Positions 48,582 through 58,124 are shown, numbered from the stretch's first letter. The stretch: DNA of 64,000 nt from Paenibacillus curdlanolyticus YK9 (GCF_000179615.1 NZ_AEDD01000007.1:241376-305375), one strand, 5' to 3'. Made by a program: numbers and translations. Notes: a model not told the origin generated them from the sequence alone.

Positions 48582-50116
48582 GCTTTGTTCCCTCCTGTAA
48601 CTGCCGATCGCTGCTGTGCCGCGAGCCGCATAATTTCTTGCTCAGTCGCCTGCTTGCCATCTACGATGCCCGTCATGCGACCCTCGCTCATAACCATGAT
48701 CCGGTCAGACATGCCTAGCAATTCCGGCATCTCAGAGGAAATCATAATGATGCTTTTCCCTTGCTTGGCGAGCTCGATAATGATGGAGTAAATCTCGTAC
48801 TTGGCGCCGACGTCAATGCCGCGCGTCGGTTCGTCGAGCAGCAGAATGTCCGGTTCTGTCAGCAGCCAGCGCGCCAGCAGCACCTTCTGCTGGTTACCGC
48901 CGGACAGGTTCCGAATTTGCGTATCGACCGAAGGCGTCTTCGTGCGCAGCTTCTCCACGTTCAGCTGTGCCTCCGTCCTGCCTTCGCGCTCTTTGATCAA
49001 TCCCAGCTTATTCTGATAACGGCCCAAGTTCGCGATAATCGTATTCTCATAGACGGACAACACAGGGAAAATACCCGTAACCCGGCGTTCCTCCGTCAGA
49101 AGCGCGATCTTATGCTGCTTGGCATCCGCCGGCGACTTGATCTTCACTTCTTTGCCGTCAATGCTAATCGTGCCGGAAGCGACGCCGCGAAGACCGAACA
49201 ACGCTTCGATCAGCTCTGTACGCTGTGCGCCGACAAGGCCGCCCAAGCCGAGAATCTCGCCGCGGCGCAACGCGAACGATACGTCCTGGAACGATTTCGG
49301 ATTGGGAGAAGAAAGCTTCTCCACGTGCATGAGCGTATCGCCTGGCACATTCGTCCGTTCCGGGAAGCGCTCCGTCAGATCGCGGCCGACCATCCGGGAG
49401 ATGATCAGATCGGTCGTCAGCTCGCCCGAATCCCACGTGCCGATATATTTGCCGTCCCGCATAATCGTAACCTCGTCGGAGATTTGCAGGATTTCTTCCA
49501 TTTTGTGCGATATATAAATAATAGAAACACCGCGCTTGCGCAGCCGATTAATGATGCTGAACAGCTGTTCGACCTCGTTCCCCGTAAGCGAGGACGTTGG
49601 CTCGTCCATGACGATAACCTTGGAGTTAAACGAAACAGCCTTCGCAATTTCCAACGATTGAATTTTCGATACCGACAGCGAGCCCGTCCGAGCGCGCGGA
49701 TCTACATCGATTTCAAGATCGCGGAACAGTTGCAGCGTATCCTCGTACATTCGCTTTTCATTGACAAGCTTTAACAGACCGAACCCGAATGTCGGGAAAC
49801 GCCCGAGCCAAATATTTTCCATTACGTTCCGATGCGGAACGGGGTGCAGCTCTTGATGGATCATGGAAACGCCGCTGTTTAGTGCATCTTTGGAATTGTT
49901 GATTGCCATTTTGCTGCCATTGATATAAATCTCGCCTTCGTCCGGCTTATAGATGCCGAACAAGCATTTCATCAACGTTGATTTCCCTGCTCCGTTCTCT
50001 CCCATAAGCGCATGCACGGTACCGGGCTTCACCTTCAGTGTTACATTACTGAGCGCTTGTACGCCGGGAAAGGCTTTCGATATTCCTTTCATCTCCAGTA
50101 CATGTTGCTCCGCCAT
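48578..50116 (-). CDS. mglA: Galactose-type ABC importer ATPase (two ABC domains)
   Basis: A 512-residue double ATPase of the CUT2 class. First half: Walker A GENGAGKSTLMKCLFG, signature LSVSKIQSLEIAKAV, Walker B VIVMDEPTSSLTGNEV. Second half: degenerate Walker A region LGLGGLVGAQRTELIEALFG, signature LSGGNQQKVLLARWL, Walker B ILLLDEPTRGIDVGAKYEIY. This asymmetry is normal for MglA/RbsA/XylG. It lies between mglB and mglC and is coupled to mglC by an ATGA overlap. An 84-base gap with a strong stem separates it from mglB. Confidence 0.95.
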   Translation of the reverse strand: MAEQHVLEMKGISKAFPGVQALSNVTLKVKPGTVHALMGENGAGKSTLMKCLFGIYKPDEGEIYINGSKMAINNSKDALNSGVSMIHQELHPVPHRNVMENIWLGRFPTFGFGLLKLVNEKRMYEDTLQLFRDLEIDVDPRARTGSLSVSKIQSLEIAKAVSFNSKVIVMDEPTSSLTGNEVEQLFSIINRLRKRGVSIIYISHKMEEILQISDEVTIMRDGKYIGTWDSGELTTDLIISRMVGRDLTERFPERTNVPGDTLMHVEKLSSPNPKSFQDVSFALRRGEILGLGGLVGAQRTELIEALFGLRGVASGTISIDGKEVKIKSPADAKQHKIALLTEERRVTGIFPVLSVYENTIIANLGRYQNKLGLIKEREGRTEAQLNVEKLRTKTPSVDTQIRNLSGGNQQKVLLARWLLTEPDILLLDEPTRGIDVGAKYEIYSIIIELAKQGKSIIMISSEMPELLGMSDRIMVMSEGRMTGIVDGKQATEQEIMRLAAQQRSAVTGGNKA

Positions 50117-50153
50117 TCTCTATCCCTCCCACTTGACCAACCTCACGGAATGC

Positions 50154-50192
50154 GAGAGGGGCAACGCTTCTAAATGCCGCTGCCCCTCCCTC
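50154..50192 (-). other. Strong stem-loop between mglB and mglA
   Basis: On the minus strand AGGGGCAGCG pairs with CGTTGCCCCT (one G-U) around an 11-base loop, with more pairing in flanking GAG/CTC. There is no T-run, so it more likely stabilises the 3' end of mglB mRNA than terminates, giving more binding protein than transporter. Confidence 0.65.
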
Positions 50193-50200
50193 ATCATTCC

Positions 50201-51259
50201 TTATTGCGCGTCAGCAATGTTGTCTTTCGTGATTTTTTTGTATGCGATCCATACATATTTGCCGTCCGTGATGTCGAAGCCGATGTTTTCTTTCGTTGGC
50301 GTTTCGCCTTTAGCCAGTGCCGTAGCGATGGCTACCGAAGCTGCGCCTTGGCTCTTCGCATCGTTAAGCACCGTGCCGAGCATCGTGCCGTCTTGCAGCG
50401 CTTGGATAGCTGGCGCCGTAGCGTCTACGCCTACAACCGGGATGTATTTGTCGCCAGTGAAGTAGCCAGCTGCTTTCAATGCTTCGATTGCGCCGAGTGC
50501 CATATCGTCATTGTTCGCGAGAACCGCTTCGATTTTGTCGCCATGCGAAGCGAGGAACGCTTGCATTTTCTCTTGGCCTTTTACGCGATCCCACATAGCC
50601 GTATCTTCAGCGAGCTTGTCAACTTGGATGCCCGCGTCTTGAATCGCTTGGATCGAGAATTTCGTGCGAAGCTCTGCGTCTTGGTGTCCTGGCTCGCCAG
50701 TCAGCATAACGTATTGGAGCTTGCCGTCGCCGTTTTTGTCCGCTTTAGGGTTAGCTTTCCAGTAGTCAACGATCAGCTGGCCGGAGATTGTGCCGGACTC
50801 TTCTGCTTTCGCGCCAACGTAGAATACTTTGTCCCATTTGTTCATGTCTTCAGCTACCGGCTCGCGGTTGAGGAAGACAACTGGCGTGTTCGAGCTTTTT
50901 GCTTTGTCGATGATAACGCCTGCCGCCGTACGGTCAACCGGGTTGATGATCATCGATTTATATTTTTTGGAGATAAACAGATCGACTTTTTCGTTTTGCG
51001 TTGGTTGAGCGTTTTGGCTGTCAACGATGTCCAGCTCCGCTTTGCCTTTGGCTGCGTCGGACATTGCGTTACGAACACCCGTCATGAACGTGTCGTCAAA
51101 CTTGTAGATTGCTACGCCAACCTGTGGCGTGCCCGCTGCTGCCGTGTCGCCGCCGCTGCTGCTGTCCTCTGTCTTGGAAGCGCTGTTGCCGCAAGCTGCT
51201 GCCGTAAGCATAACCCCTGTCATAAGTGCAAGCATCAACGTCTTTTTAGTCTTTTTCAT
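50201..51259 (-). CDS. mglB: Galactose/glucose-type periplasmic-binding lipoprotein
   Basis: A 352-residue binding protein. Signal peptide with lipobox AAAC (Cys near 23), then a Ser/Gly/Asp linker. The mature part is a Peripla_BP_4 fold very like MglB: IYKFDDTFMTGVRNAM, VFLNREPV, and the EF-hand-like calcium loop DKNGDGKLQ near 170, a hallmark of galactose-binding proteins, followed by GEPGHQDAELRTKF; then AVLANNDDMALGAIEAL and VVGVDATAPAIQAL. It binds galactose or glucose outside the cell. GGGAGG precedes the ATG. First gene of the operon, under the 21-bp-spaced repeats. Confidence 0.93.
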   Translation of the reverse strand: MKKTKKTLMLALMTGVMLTAAACGNSASKTEDSSSGGDTAAAGTPQVGVAIYKFDDTFMTGVRNAMSDAAKGKAELDIVDSQNAQPTQNEKVDLFISKKYKSMIINPVDRTAAGVIIDKAKSSNTPVVFLNREPVAEDMNKWDKVFYVGAKAEESGTISGQLIVDYWKANPKADKNGDGKLQYVMLTGEPGHQDAELRTKFSIQAIQDAGIQVDKLAEDTAMWDRVKGQEKMQAFLASHGDKIEAVLANNDDMALGAIEALKAAGYFTGDKYIPVVGVDATAPAIQALQDGTMLGTVLNDAKSQGAASVAIATALAKGETPTKENIGFDITDGKYVWIAYKKITKDNIADAQ

Positions 51260-51350
51260 CTGTATTGACCTCCCTGGAGACCTCTTAGTTCGCTACCGAG
51301 CAGCCCTTAGCATCGTGTGCTTCGTTCGCTTCGTTTTAGCGTCTAACGAC

Positions 51351-51414
51351 ATTATGCTCGATTTACGGCTGGATTCGAATGTAAAATTCTCATGCTTTCT
51401 ATCGAAATTCTCAT
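51351..51414 (-). promoter_or_regulatory. mgl promoter with 21-bp-spaced activator repeats
   Basis: On the minus strand the 10-mer ATGAGAATTT occurs at 51414-51405 and again at 51393-51384, exactly 21 bp apart. Directly downstream are a weak -35 TTCGAA (51379-51374) and a good -10 CATAAT (51356-51351), 17 bases between. The layout (two identical half-sites touching a poor -35) is that of an activated promoter, probably by the YesN protein encoded upstream at 54277-55956. Confidence 0.6.
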
Positions 51415-51456
51415 CACTTCGTCGAACGAGAGGAGAATTATTATAGTCATGCTGAA

Positions 51457-52455
51457 TCATTGAATAAACGGAAACAGCATTTTCTGATTGATCATCCAGA
51501 ACATATTGTCCGCATTAATCACCTTCGTCTCCAGCAAAATCGGCTTATCCTCCCGTGCGTTCGACATGAGGGAAACCGCCTGCTGAACGCCAAGATAGCC
51601 GGTGCTGAAGCCATTCTGTACGACCAGCTGCTGAATGACGCCGTCCTGCAGCAGCTCAAGCTGTCCCGTCTCGCTGCCGAATGCAACAAGCTTAATCTGG
51701 CCCTGCTTGCCCAGCCGCTTCACCTCGTTGGACAAACCGATGGACCCCGTAGACTCCAGTGCCACCGCGCCGTCGACCCTTCCGCCGTCCAGCACCTGCT
51801 TAGCCGCCTCCCAGCAAGCATCCTTCTGGTCGCCGCATGCCCCGCTTTGAGCGAGCGAAATCCCGCTATACCCGGCAAGCGCGGCCCGAATGCCGCTTTC
51901 CCGCTGCGCCAGATCCGGATCGACCCGATCCGAGCGCAGAATAACGACGGTTCCCCTACCGTGTATCAGCTGCGCCATCGCCTCTCCTGCCTGCCGCCCC
52001 GCTTCCTCGTTGTCGACCGACACCGCCGCCCGCACGCCCTTGGCTTCCCGAACATCATTCAGCGTTACGACGGGAATGCCTTTGGCAGATGCGCTCGCCG
52101 CCACCTCCGACAGCACATGCTCCGTCGCCGGATCAATAAGAATGGCTGCTGCGCCATCATTGATGACGCGCAATGCAGCGGTCAGCTGCTCATTCGCATC
52201 CTCGACCGGCTCGAACGCGATATAGTCCAGCTGCGCGTCGAATTCCTTCGCCGCGGCATCAGCGCCGAGCCTCATCGCCTCGCCCTGCTCGCTTGCATGA
52301 ACGGGAGCGATCAACGCGATGCGGCGAGTCGCTTCGGACGTCTCCGACGTTAGCTGCGATGCCGCGCATGCAGGCAGGACGGCCGACATAAGCAGCAGTA
52401 ACACAAGCACTAGCGCGATGCGTTTCCGTCCAATGGCGCTTCCTCTAAGCCTCAT
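51457..52455 (-). CDS. Sugar-binding lipoprotein of a three-component sensor
   Basis: A 332-residue Peripla_BP_4-type lipoprotein. The ATG at 52455 overlaps the kinase gene by 11 bases and has GAGGGGG at 9 bases; longer starts lie inside the kinase gene and encode an Arg-rich non-signal. Signal peptide 7-28 with lipobox LPAC. Domain marks: IALIAPVHASEQGEAMRLGADAAAKEF, AAILIDPATEHVL, GIPVVTLNDV, VSVDNEEAGRQAGEAM, DGAVALESTGSIGLSNEV. It is divergent from MglB and lacks its calcium loop. Being translated with YesM and YesN and not with permeases, it more likely presents a sugar to the kinase than to a transporter, as known for XylFII-LytS systems. Confidence 0.82.
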   Translation of the reverse strand: MRLRGSAIGRKRIALVLVLLLLMSAVLPACAASQLTSETSEATRRIALIAPVHASEQGEAMRLGADAAAKEFDAQLDYIAFEPVEDANEQLTAALRVINDGAAAILIDPATEHVLSEVAASASAKGIPVVTLNDVREAKGVRAAVSVDNEEAGRQAGEAMAQLIHGRGTVVILRSDRVDPDLAQRESGIRAALAGYSGISLAQSGACGDQKDACWEAAKQVLDGGRVDGAVALESTGSIGLSNEVKRLGKQGQIKLVAFGSETGQLELLQDGVIQQLVVQNGFSTGYLGVQQAVSLMSNAREDKPILLETKVINADNMFWMINQKMLFPFIQ

Positions 52456-54280
52456 CCTCACGCACCCCCTCTTCTTGCTCCCGCACGATCGGCATGCTGA
52501 TCCGCACCGTCGTTCCTTCCTCCTGTTCACTCTCATAAGCAAGCCCATATTGCGCACCATAATAGAGCTGGATGCGATCATGGACATTGTGCACAGCAAC
52601 GCCCGAACCCGCGCTCGTCTCGAGCGGCGATGCCTCGGCACGCGCCGCGTTCAGATCCGTCCGATCCAGAATGCTGGCCAGCTTCTGCGGCGACATGCCG
52701 ATCCCGTTATCTGCGACAGCCAGCACGAGCAGCCCGTCCTCTACGGTTGCCCGAATTTGAATGAGCCCTTCATCCACCATATATTCGATGCCATGCACAA
52801 TCGCATTCTCAATGAGCGGCTGCAGCACCAGCTTCAGCGTCTGACACGACAGCGCCTCTTCGTCCGCCTCAATCGTGAATTCAAACTTGCGCTTGAACCG
52901 CATTTGCTGAATGGTCAAATAATGCCGCGCATGCTCCAGCTCCTCGCGTACGAGAATCGTTGTTTTGCCTTTGCTCAGGCTGATGCGGAACAGCTTGGAC
53001 AGCGACGTAATCATCGTGATCACGTCCTCGTTCTTGCTCATCCCGACCATGCGGACGACCGAATTGAGCGTATTGTATAGAAAATGGGGATTGATCTGCG
53101 CCTGCAGCGCTTCGAGCTCATACTTCCGCTTGGACTCCTGCTCGAAGACGATCTGCTTCATCAGCTGCCTGATCTTGTCCAGCATCAGATTGAACCGACT
53201 GGACAGCTGCACGACTTCTAGCGGACCTTGAATAGGCAGCTCGACCTCGAAGTCGCCTCGTTCTACCGCCTTCATCGTCACGCCCATTCGCCGAATCGGG
53301 CGGGTCAGCATGGCAGCCAGCAGCATGGAGATCAAAATCGCCATGATAAGAACGACTGCAACGACGCGCACCATGTACTGGTTAACCTCTTGGCGCGTCG
53401 TCATGATTTCATCCAGATAAGAGACGCCAACGACCTTCCAACCGATATTTTGCACCGATTTGACCGTATTCAGCCGCTTCACGCCATCCGATTCGTCCGT
53501 ATAACTCGCCACCGAGGTGAGCGCCTGCTCGACGCTTTCGTTGCGCAGCCCCATGTAAATTAGCTGCTGCTGCGGATGGAAGACGATATTGCCAGCGCCT
53601 TCGTCGATAATATAGACATAGCCCTTCTTGCCGAGGCTGATCCGGCTGCTGAGCTGATTGATTTTTTTGAAATTGATATCGACCAGCAGCACGACATTCA
53701 TCGGCTTCCCCTCGTGCATGACGGTAATGCCCTTGCTCATCGACACGACCCACTTGTACGTCCCGCTGTACAGATTTTGCACATGCGGAAGTGAGAAGCT
53801 CAGGTGATCCGGCACTCGAAGCGCCGAGTGAAACCAGCTTTGCTGCGACACATGGGAGCTCGAACGGACCGGCAGCGAAGGGTGGTTGCGCAGCAGATGG
53901 CCTTGATCATCGAACAACGCAATCGACACGAGATCATCGCGGCTGTCCATAATCGTATCAAGCTGCTTTGTTAGCTCCCCGTCGTTCCACTGCCCCTCCG
54001 TCAGCATTTTTTTCTCGATCGTCCGGTACAGCTGCGACATGCCGTCCACATAATCTTCAAGGTTGTAGCTTACCTGATCGACGATCTGCTGCGTGCTCAA
54101 ATAAACGTTCTGCTCCGCCGTTCGCGAAAACTTGTTATAAAGCAATACGGCAACAATAGCTACGATTAATAAAATAAATAGCGAGAACGACCACAAAATA
54201 ATCGATCGAATACTGCTCCGCCGCACCCATTCGCCCCATCGATCCATAAGGATGGCCGACCGCCTGCCGTCACGCCTCAT
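52445..54280 (-). CDS. YesM-type sensor histidine kinase
   Basis: A 611-residue kinase. Helix one about 27-49, an extracellular dCache-like domain about 55-295 (LVSIALFDDQGHLL, GYVYIIDEGAGNIVFHPQ, SVQNIGWKVVGVSYLDEI), helix two about 303-326, HAMP about 327-375, phosphorylation site H399 in INPHFLYNTLNS, and HATPase_c with LQPLIENAIVHGI, ADNGIGM and GSGVAVHNVHDRI. Its ATG overlaps the regulator's TGA (ATGA) and its own end overlaps the lipoprotein start, so all three genes are coupled. It probably senses the sugar-loaded lipoprotein and controls mglBAC. Confidence 0.92.
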   Translation of the reverse strand: MRRDGRRSAILMDRWGEWVRRSSIRSIILWSFSLFILLIVAIVAVLLYNKFSRTAEQNVYLSTQQIVDQVSYNLEDYVDGMSQLYRTIEKKMLTEGQWNDGELTKQLDTIMDSRDDLVSIALFDDQGHLLRNHPSLPVRSSSHVSQQSWFHSALRVPDHLSFSLPHVQNLYSGTYKWVVSMSKGITVMHEGKPMNVVLLVDINFKKINQLSSRISLGKKGYVYIIDEGAGNIVFHPQQQLIYMGLRNESVEQALTSVASYTDESDGVKRLNTVKSVQNIGWKVVGVSYLDEIMTTRQEVNQYMVRVVAVVLIMAILISMLLAAMLTRPIRRMGVTMKAVERGDFEVELPIQGPLEVVQLSSRFNLMLDKIRQLMKQIVFEQESKRKYELEALQAQINPHFLYNTLNSVVRMVGMSKNEDVITMITSLSKLFRISLSKGKTTILVREELEHARHYLTIQQMRFKRKFEFTIEADEEALSCQTLKLVLQPLIENAIVHGIEYMVDEGLIQIRATVEDGLLVLAVADNGIGMSPQKLASILDRTDLNAARAEASPLETSAGSGVAVHNVHDRIQLYYGAQYGLAYESEQEEGTTVRISMPIVREQEEGVREDEA

Positions 54281-55956
54281 GGCTTCTGCAGTCCTTCCGA
54301 ATCGGAGGCCAGAATCCGGCTTCGATATTCTTTGGGCGAGATGCCGACCTGCTTTTTGAAGCAGAAGCTAAAATAATTCGCATCGGAAATGCCCACGCGC
54401 TCCGACACCTCGAACGCCTTCAGCTCGGTCGTTCGCAGCATTTCCTTCGCCGCCTCCATGCGAATGTGCATCAAATACTGCACGAACGTCATTTTGACCT
54501 CTTTCTTAAACAACCCGCTGAAGTAGCCCGTGCTGATATGCAAATGCGCGCACAGCACCTGAATGGATATGTCCGGATCGACATAATGCTCCTTCGTGTA
54601 CTGGATCGCCTTCTCGACGATATCCTTGTACGTATGCTGCCGCTTGCTCGCAATGTGCTTCATCAGGCGCAGGCAAAGATCATGGAACCAGCGCTTCGCC
54701 TCGGGCAGCCCGGAAAATTTGAAAATCTCGGCATGCATCTGGAAGCCTGCCCCGAACAGTCCGTCCAGATCGACATCCGCATCCTTTGCCGTCCGCAGCA
54801 CGGCCGTCACAACCTCAAGCAGATAAACCTGGATATCGCTGTACGCATAGGTCGACTCCAGCAGCTCCGAGAACACCGCTTCGACCGCATCCTCCAACTC
54901 CTCCGCCGTCCCCAGCTTCAAGCTGCGAATAAGCGCCTGCTCCTTCAGCTCGTCGAACCGCAGCTTCTCGTACCCGCGCCCTTCCACGTCATGGATAAAA
55001 ATCACCCGCTCCGAGCCCAGCACAAGCCGATAATCGAGCGCCAGCAGGGCGTCGCCATATGCGTATTTGAGATCCTCGATATCGGCAACAACAGAGCCAA
55101 CGCCGATCGTTACTGGCAGCTTCAAGTAGTGGACGATGCTTTTCAAAATGTTTTCCAGCGTCTCCTGCACCTTGGCAAGCCAAGCGGCCTCGTCCTCGGC
55201 ATGAGCATCAATCGCCAGTACCGCAATGCTATCCTGATGAATAAAAGCGGTTCCAACTCCATTCAAGTCAACGAGCTCGCGCGTAATGTTCAGCATCGCA
55301 TGCAGCATGAGATCGAGATCGCCCGATTGCCGCAGCGAGTGGCCGGATTGCCCCGTTTCCGGATCATCCAAAGGATGCAGCGCAATAACCGCAGCCGCAT
55401 AACGCGAGCCTAGCAGTTGGAGACCGTAATGGCTCATCCGTTCCTCAATCTTCGAACGCGGCAGCTTGCGCGTCAGCAGCGAAGCAAGGAAGGTTTCGCG
55501 CAATACAGGCAGACTCGTCCGATAATGCTCCTGCAGCTGGCGAACGTCCTCCCGCTCGGCGACTTCCGTCTCGATCCGGTCGCGGATTTTAAACAGTACC
55601 TCTCTGAAGCTTTCCGACGAAAACGGCTTAAGCAAATATTCATCGACGCTGAGCCGGATTGCCTGCCGCGCGTAATCGAATTCGTCGTAACCGGTGAGAA
55701 TCACGATTTTGACAAGCGGGTGATGGGCGCGCAGCCACTCGGCCAGCTGCAGTCCATTCGTGAAGGGCATGCTGATGTCGGTAATGACGACATCTAGCGC
55801 CAGACGATCCGCCATCTCCATCGCTTCCTTGCCATTCTCCGCCGTCCCGGCGATCGTAAACCCATTTGCCTCCCAATCGATCTCCTGCACAAGGCCTTCG
55901 CGGACATCAATCTCATCATCGACCAGCAGCACTCTATACACACGCATTCCCCCCAT
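54277..55956 (-). CDS. YesN-type response regulator, AraC-family output
   Basis: A 559-residue regulator. Receiver domain about 6-125 with VDDE and phosphoacceptor D60 in VVITDISMPFTNG, conserved Lys in EYLLKPF, a long middle part, and AraC double helix-turn-helix at the C-terminus (ISIQVLCAHLHISTGYFSGLFKK, then AFEVSERVGISDANYFSFCFKK). Two ATGs are close (55956 and 55947); the first has AGGTG at 11 bases, while GGGGGG would be only 1 base from the second. First gene of the three-component operon. Likely activator of the mgl promoter. Confidence 0.9.
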   Translation of the reverse strand: MGGMRVYRVLLVDDEIDVREGLVQEIDWEANGFTIAGTAENGKEAMEMADRLALDVVITDISMPFTNGLQLAEWLRAHHPLVKIVILTGYDEFDYARQAIRLSVDEYLLKPFSSESFREVLFKIRDRIETEVAEREDVRQLQEHYRTSLPVLRETFLASLLTRKLPRSKIEERMSHYGLQLLGSRYAAAVIALHPLDDPETGQSGHSLRQSGDLDLMLHAMLNITRELVDLNGVGTAFIHQDSIAVLAIDAHAEDEAAWLAKVQETLENILKSIVHYLKLPVTIGVGSVVADIEDLKYAYGDALLALDYRLVLGSERVIFIHDVEGRGYEKLRFDELKEQALIRSLKLGTAEELEDAVEAVFSELLESTYAYSDIQVYLLEVVTAVLRTAKDADVDLDGLFGAGFQMHAEIFKFSGLPEAKRWFHDLCLRLMKHIASKRQHTYKDIVEKAIQYTKEHYVDPDISIQVLCAHLHISTGYFSGLFKKEVKMTFVQYLMHIRMEAAKEMLRTTELKAFEVSERVGISDANYFSFCFKKQVGISPKEYRSRILASDSEGLQKP

Positions 55957-56011
55957 GAACGTTTCGACACCTATGACATTGTTAGAATTTTATTATTATC
56001 GGATAAAACAA

Positions 56012-56041
56012 GAAAAATCCACAACCCTAAGGTTGTGGATT
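56012..56041 (-). terminator. Terminator overlapping the AraC gene end
   Basis: AATCCACAACC pairs perfectly with GGTTGTGGATT around TTAG, followed by TTTCTTGT on the minus strand. The left arm encodes the last residues, and the loop contains the TAG stop of the AraC gene. Confidence 0.88.
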
Positions 56042-57004
56042 TTGTGGTCCATCCAGCTTGCGCGTATGCTTCAAACGGTAAGCGAGAGGGGTCAAACCCT
56101 TCTGGCGCTTGAAAACCTGGAATAAATAATTGCTATTCATAAACCCATGGCTAATCGCAATTGCTTCGACCGTGTTGGTCGTTCCAACCAGATCTTCGCA
56201 AATGCGCTGCAGCCGGAAATCCTCGAGGTAGCCGCTAAACGATTCGATGCCAAACTTGTTGAAAATACGCTGCAGCTGGCGGACGCTTATCTGAATACGA
56301 TCCGCAACCTCCTGCAAGGTAAGCGGGCTCGCATAGTTGGCATGCATATATTGCAGCGCCATCTCGAACCGATGCGCTTGAATGTCCCGCGCTGGCAGCA
56401 GCTGCTGGCCGTTCGGGTCTACCGTCGACTTGGCCGCCCGGATCAGAATCTGAATAAGCGACTGCCGAATCGTCGTATATGCGCCCAGCTCTCCGGTACG
56501 CCAAGCCATATACGCTTGCAGGAAGCTTGCCATCGCATCATGCTGATCCATGAATGGACGAAGCGGAAAATCGGTTAGCGCTTGCATGCACGCATCCGAT
56601 TCCCGGTTTTCCCACTCGTCGCCCCATCCTTCCGATAAAGCGTCGTCGGGCAGCGGCGTAATGTCCACATGCAGGCACAATTCGTCCATTCCGCCTCGCG
56701 CATCCGCCGTCTGTTGGTGGACAACGCCCGGTCCCGTCAAATAAAACATGCCGCTGCTCAGCATATACGTTTGGTCAATGAGCGTGACGCTGCCTTTGCC
56801 TCTAGGAATGAAATGAAATTCGAATTCCGAATGCTTATGAAACTTTATCAGTTGGCCGGGCTTAAACGTCGTCAAATGCCACTTCAGCACCCGAATGCCG
56901 TATCTCCCCCACTTAAAATGGAGCTCCAGCCGCTCCAGCGCATCCATTTTTTCTTGCATGACCGCGAATGGATACGGACGCTGGCTTCGTTCAGTCAAGC
57001 TCAT
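56027..57004 (-). CDS. AraC-family regulator with cupin sensor
   Basis: A 325-residue regulator. Cupin sensor about 35-110 (QLIKFHKHSEFEFHFIPRGKGSVTL, FYLTGPGVVHQQ) and AraC helix-turn-helix pair at about 215-315 (LTLQEVADRIQISVRQLQRIFNKF, then VEAIAISHGFMNSNYLFQVFKRQ). The ATG overlaps the end of the upstream Gfo/Idh gene by 14 bases, so the two are one transcript. It probably responds to the substrate or product of the two neighbouring oxidoreductases and may control the divergent promoter region 57981-58194. Confidence 0.9.
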   Translation of the reverse strand: MSLTERSQRPYPFAVMQEKMDALERLELHFKWGRYGIRVLKWHLTTFKPGQLIKFHKHSEFEFHFIPRGKGSVTLIDQTYMLSSGMFYLTGPGVVHQQTADARGGMDELCLHVDITPLPDDALSEGWGDEWENRESDACMQALTDFPLRPFMDQHDAMASFLQAYMAWRTGELGAYTTIRQSLIQILIRAAKSTVDPNGQQLLPARDIQAHRFEMALQYMHANYASPLTLQEVADRIQISVRQLQRIFNKFGIESFSGYLEDFRLQRICEDLVGTTNTVEAIAISHGFMNSNYLFQVFKRQKGLTPLAYRLKHTRKLDGPQNPQP

Positions 57005-57980
57005 CGAGATGTACCGCCCTCTTCTCGGCTGCCGAACGGTTAGCCGCTTCCATCAGCGCGGTCAAATCCCGCGCCATCCGAATGTTGTCCGTCGCGGCTG
57101 TGTTGTCCTGAATATGGCCGACCCATTGCTCGAACGCCAAGCTGCGGCCCGCTCCGCGATCAGCTTCAATCCATTGCTTTTCGCCCGTGCGACTGCTTCG
57201 ATACAGAATTCGATCTTCCGGCGTACCATAGAGCAGCGAGCCTTCCGTGCCGTGAAGCTCAATCGTAAACGGGGAATGCGCATTCACAAAGCCTGCTTCA
57301 ACTACGCCGATCTCGCCATTAGGCCCGAGCAGCGTGACCACCGCATTGTCCTCCACCTCTTTGCCCAGCATGTATCCGAACGATGCGCTCACTTGCTCCG
57401 GCATGCCCAAGAACAGCCGAGTCAGATACATCGGGTGGCAGCCAAGGTCAATCAGGGCGCCGCCGCCGCATTGCTCGCGATTGTAGAAGTGCTCCGGCAG
57501 CCAGCCCGCTGTCGCGCCGTTATGGGATAAACGAACGCGCACGTAGGTCACGCGCCCGAGCAGCCCTTCGCTGAGGATCCGCTGAATAGCTGGCGTGTAC
57601 CAATCGTTCAACCGCGGCAGCGACACGGTCAGCTTCACGCCGGACGACTCTACCGCTGCTAGAATTTCCTTCACTTCCGCTGTCGTCAGCGCCAGCACCT
57701 TCTCGGTGAAAATATGCTTGCCCGCTAGCGCGGCCTTCACCATTACTTCCCCGTGCATGTTCGTCGGCGTATCTACGACAACGCCGTCGACATCCTCCCT
57801 AGCGAGCAGCTCGTCCAAATTAGCGACGAACGGCACGCCTAGCTTCGCTGCCGCCTCCCTCCCTCGTTCAGGGAGCTCGTCCCATACCGCCACGACCTCT
57901 GCGTCGGGGTGATTTAATACGTTCTCTGTATAATCCCAGGCATGTACATGCCAGTAGCTCAGCATTGCGACTTTTAGCAT
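56991..57980 (-). CDS. Gfo/Idh/MocA-family oxidoreductase
   Basis: A 329-residue NAD(P)-dependent sugar or inositol-type dehydrogenase. The N-terminal Rossmann start is unusual (MLKVAMLSYWHVHAWDY instead of GxGxxG: the Gly-rich loop reads LSYWHVHA), seen in a divergent branch of the family. VVVDTPTNMHGEVMVKAALAGKHIFTEKVLALT carries the EK(P) motif with Val in place of Pro. The C-terminal domain has GGGALIDLGCHPMYLTRLFLG, which carries the catalytic-type D-x3-H. AAAGGAG lies 11 bases before the ATG. Cotranscribed with the AraC gene. Substrate unknown. Confidence 0.85.
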   Translation of the reverse strand: MLKVAMLSYWHVHAWDYTENVLNHPDAEVVAVWDELPERGREAAAKLGVPFVANLDELLAREDVDGVVVDTPTNMHGEVMVKAALAGKHIFTEKVLALTTAEVKEILAAVESSGVKLTVSLPRLNDWYTPAIQRILSEGLLGRVTYVRVRLSHNGATAGWLPEHFYNREQCGGGALIDLGCHPMYLTRLFLGMPEQVSASFGYMLGKEVEDNAVVTLLGPNGEIGVVEAGFVNAHSPFTIELHGTEGSLLYGTPEDRILYRSSRTGEKQWIEADRGAGRSLAFEQWVGHIQDNTAATDNIRMARDLTALMEAANRSAAEKRAVHLDELD

Positions 57981-58124
57981 GATGACAAACGCTCCTTTGC
58001 AATGAAAACTCCACAATTACGACTCCCCTCTACGGTAGCACACCGCCCAGCAAACGAACACTAGAACTTAAAGACATAAAAACTATACGATCACGACATG
58101 CCTAACAACTTTTCCGCAGCCATA

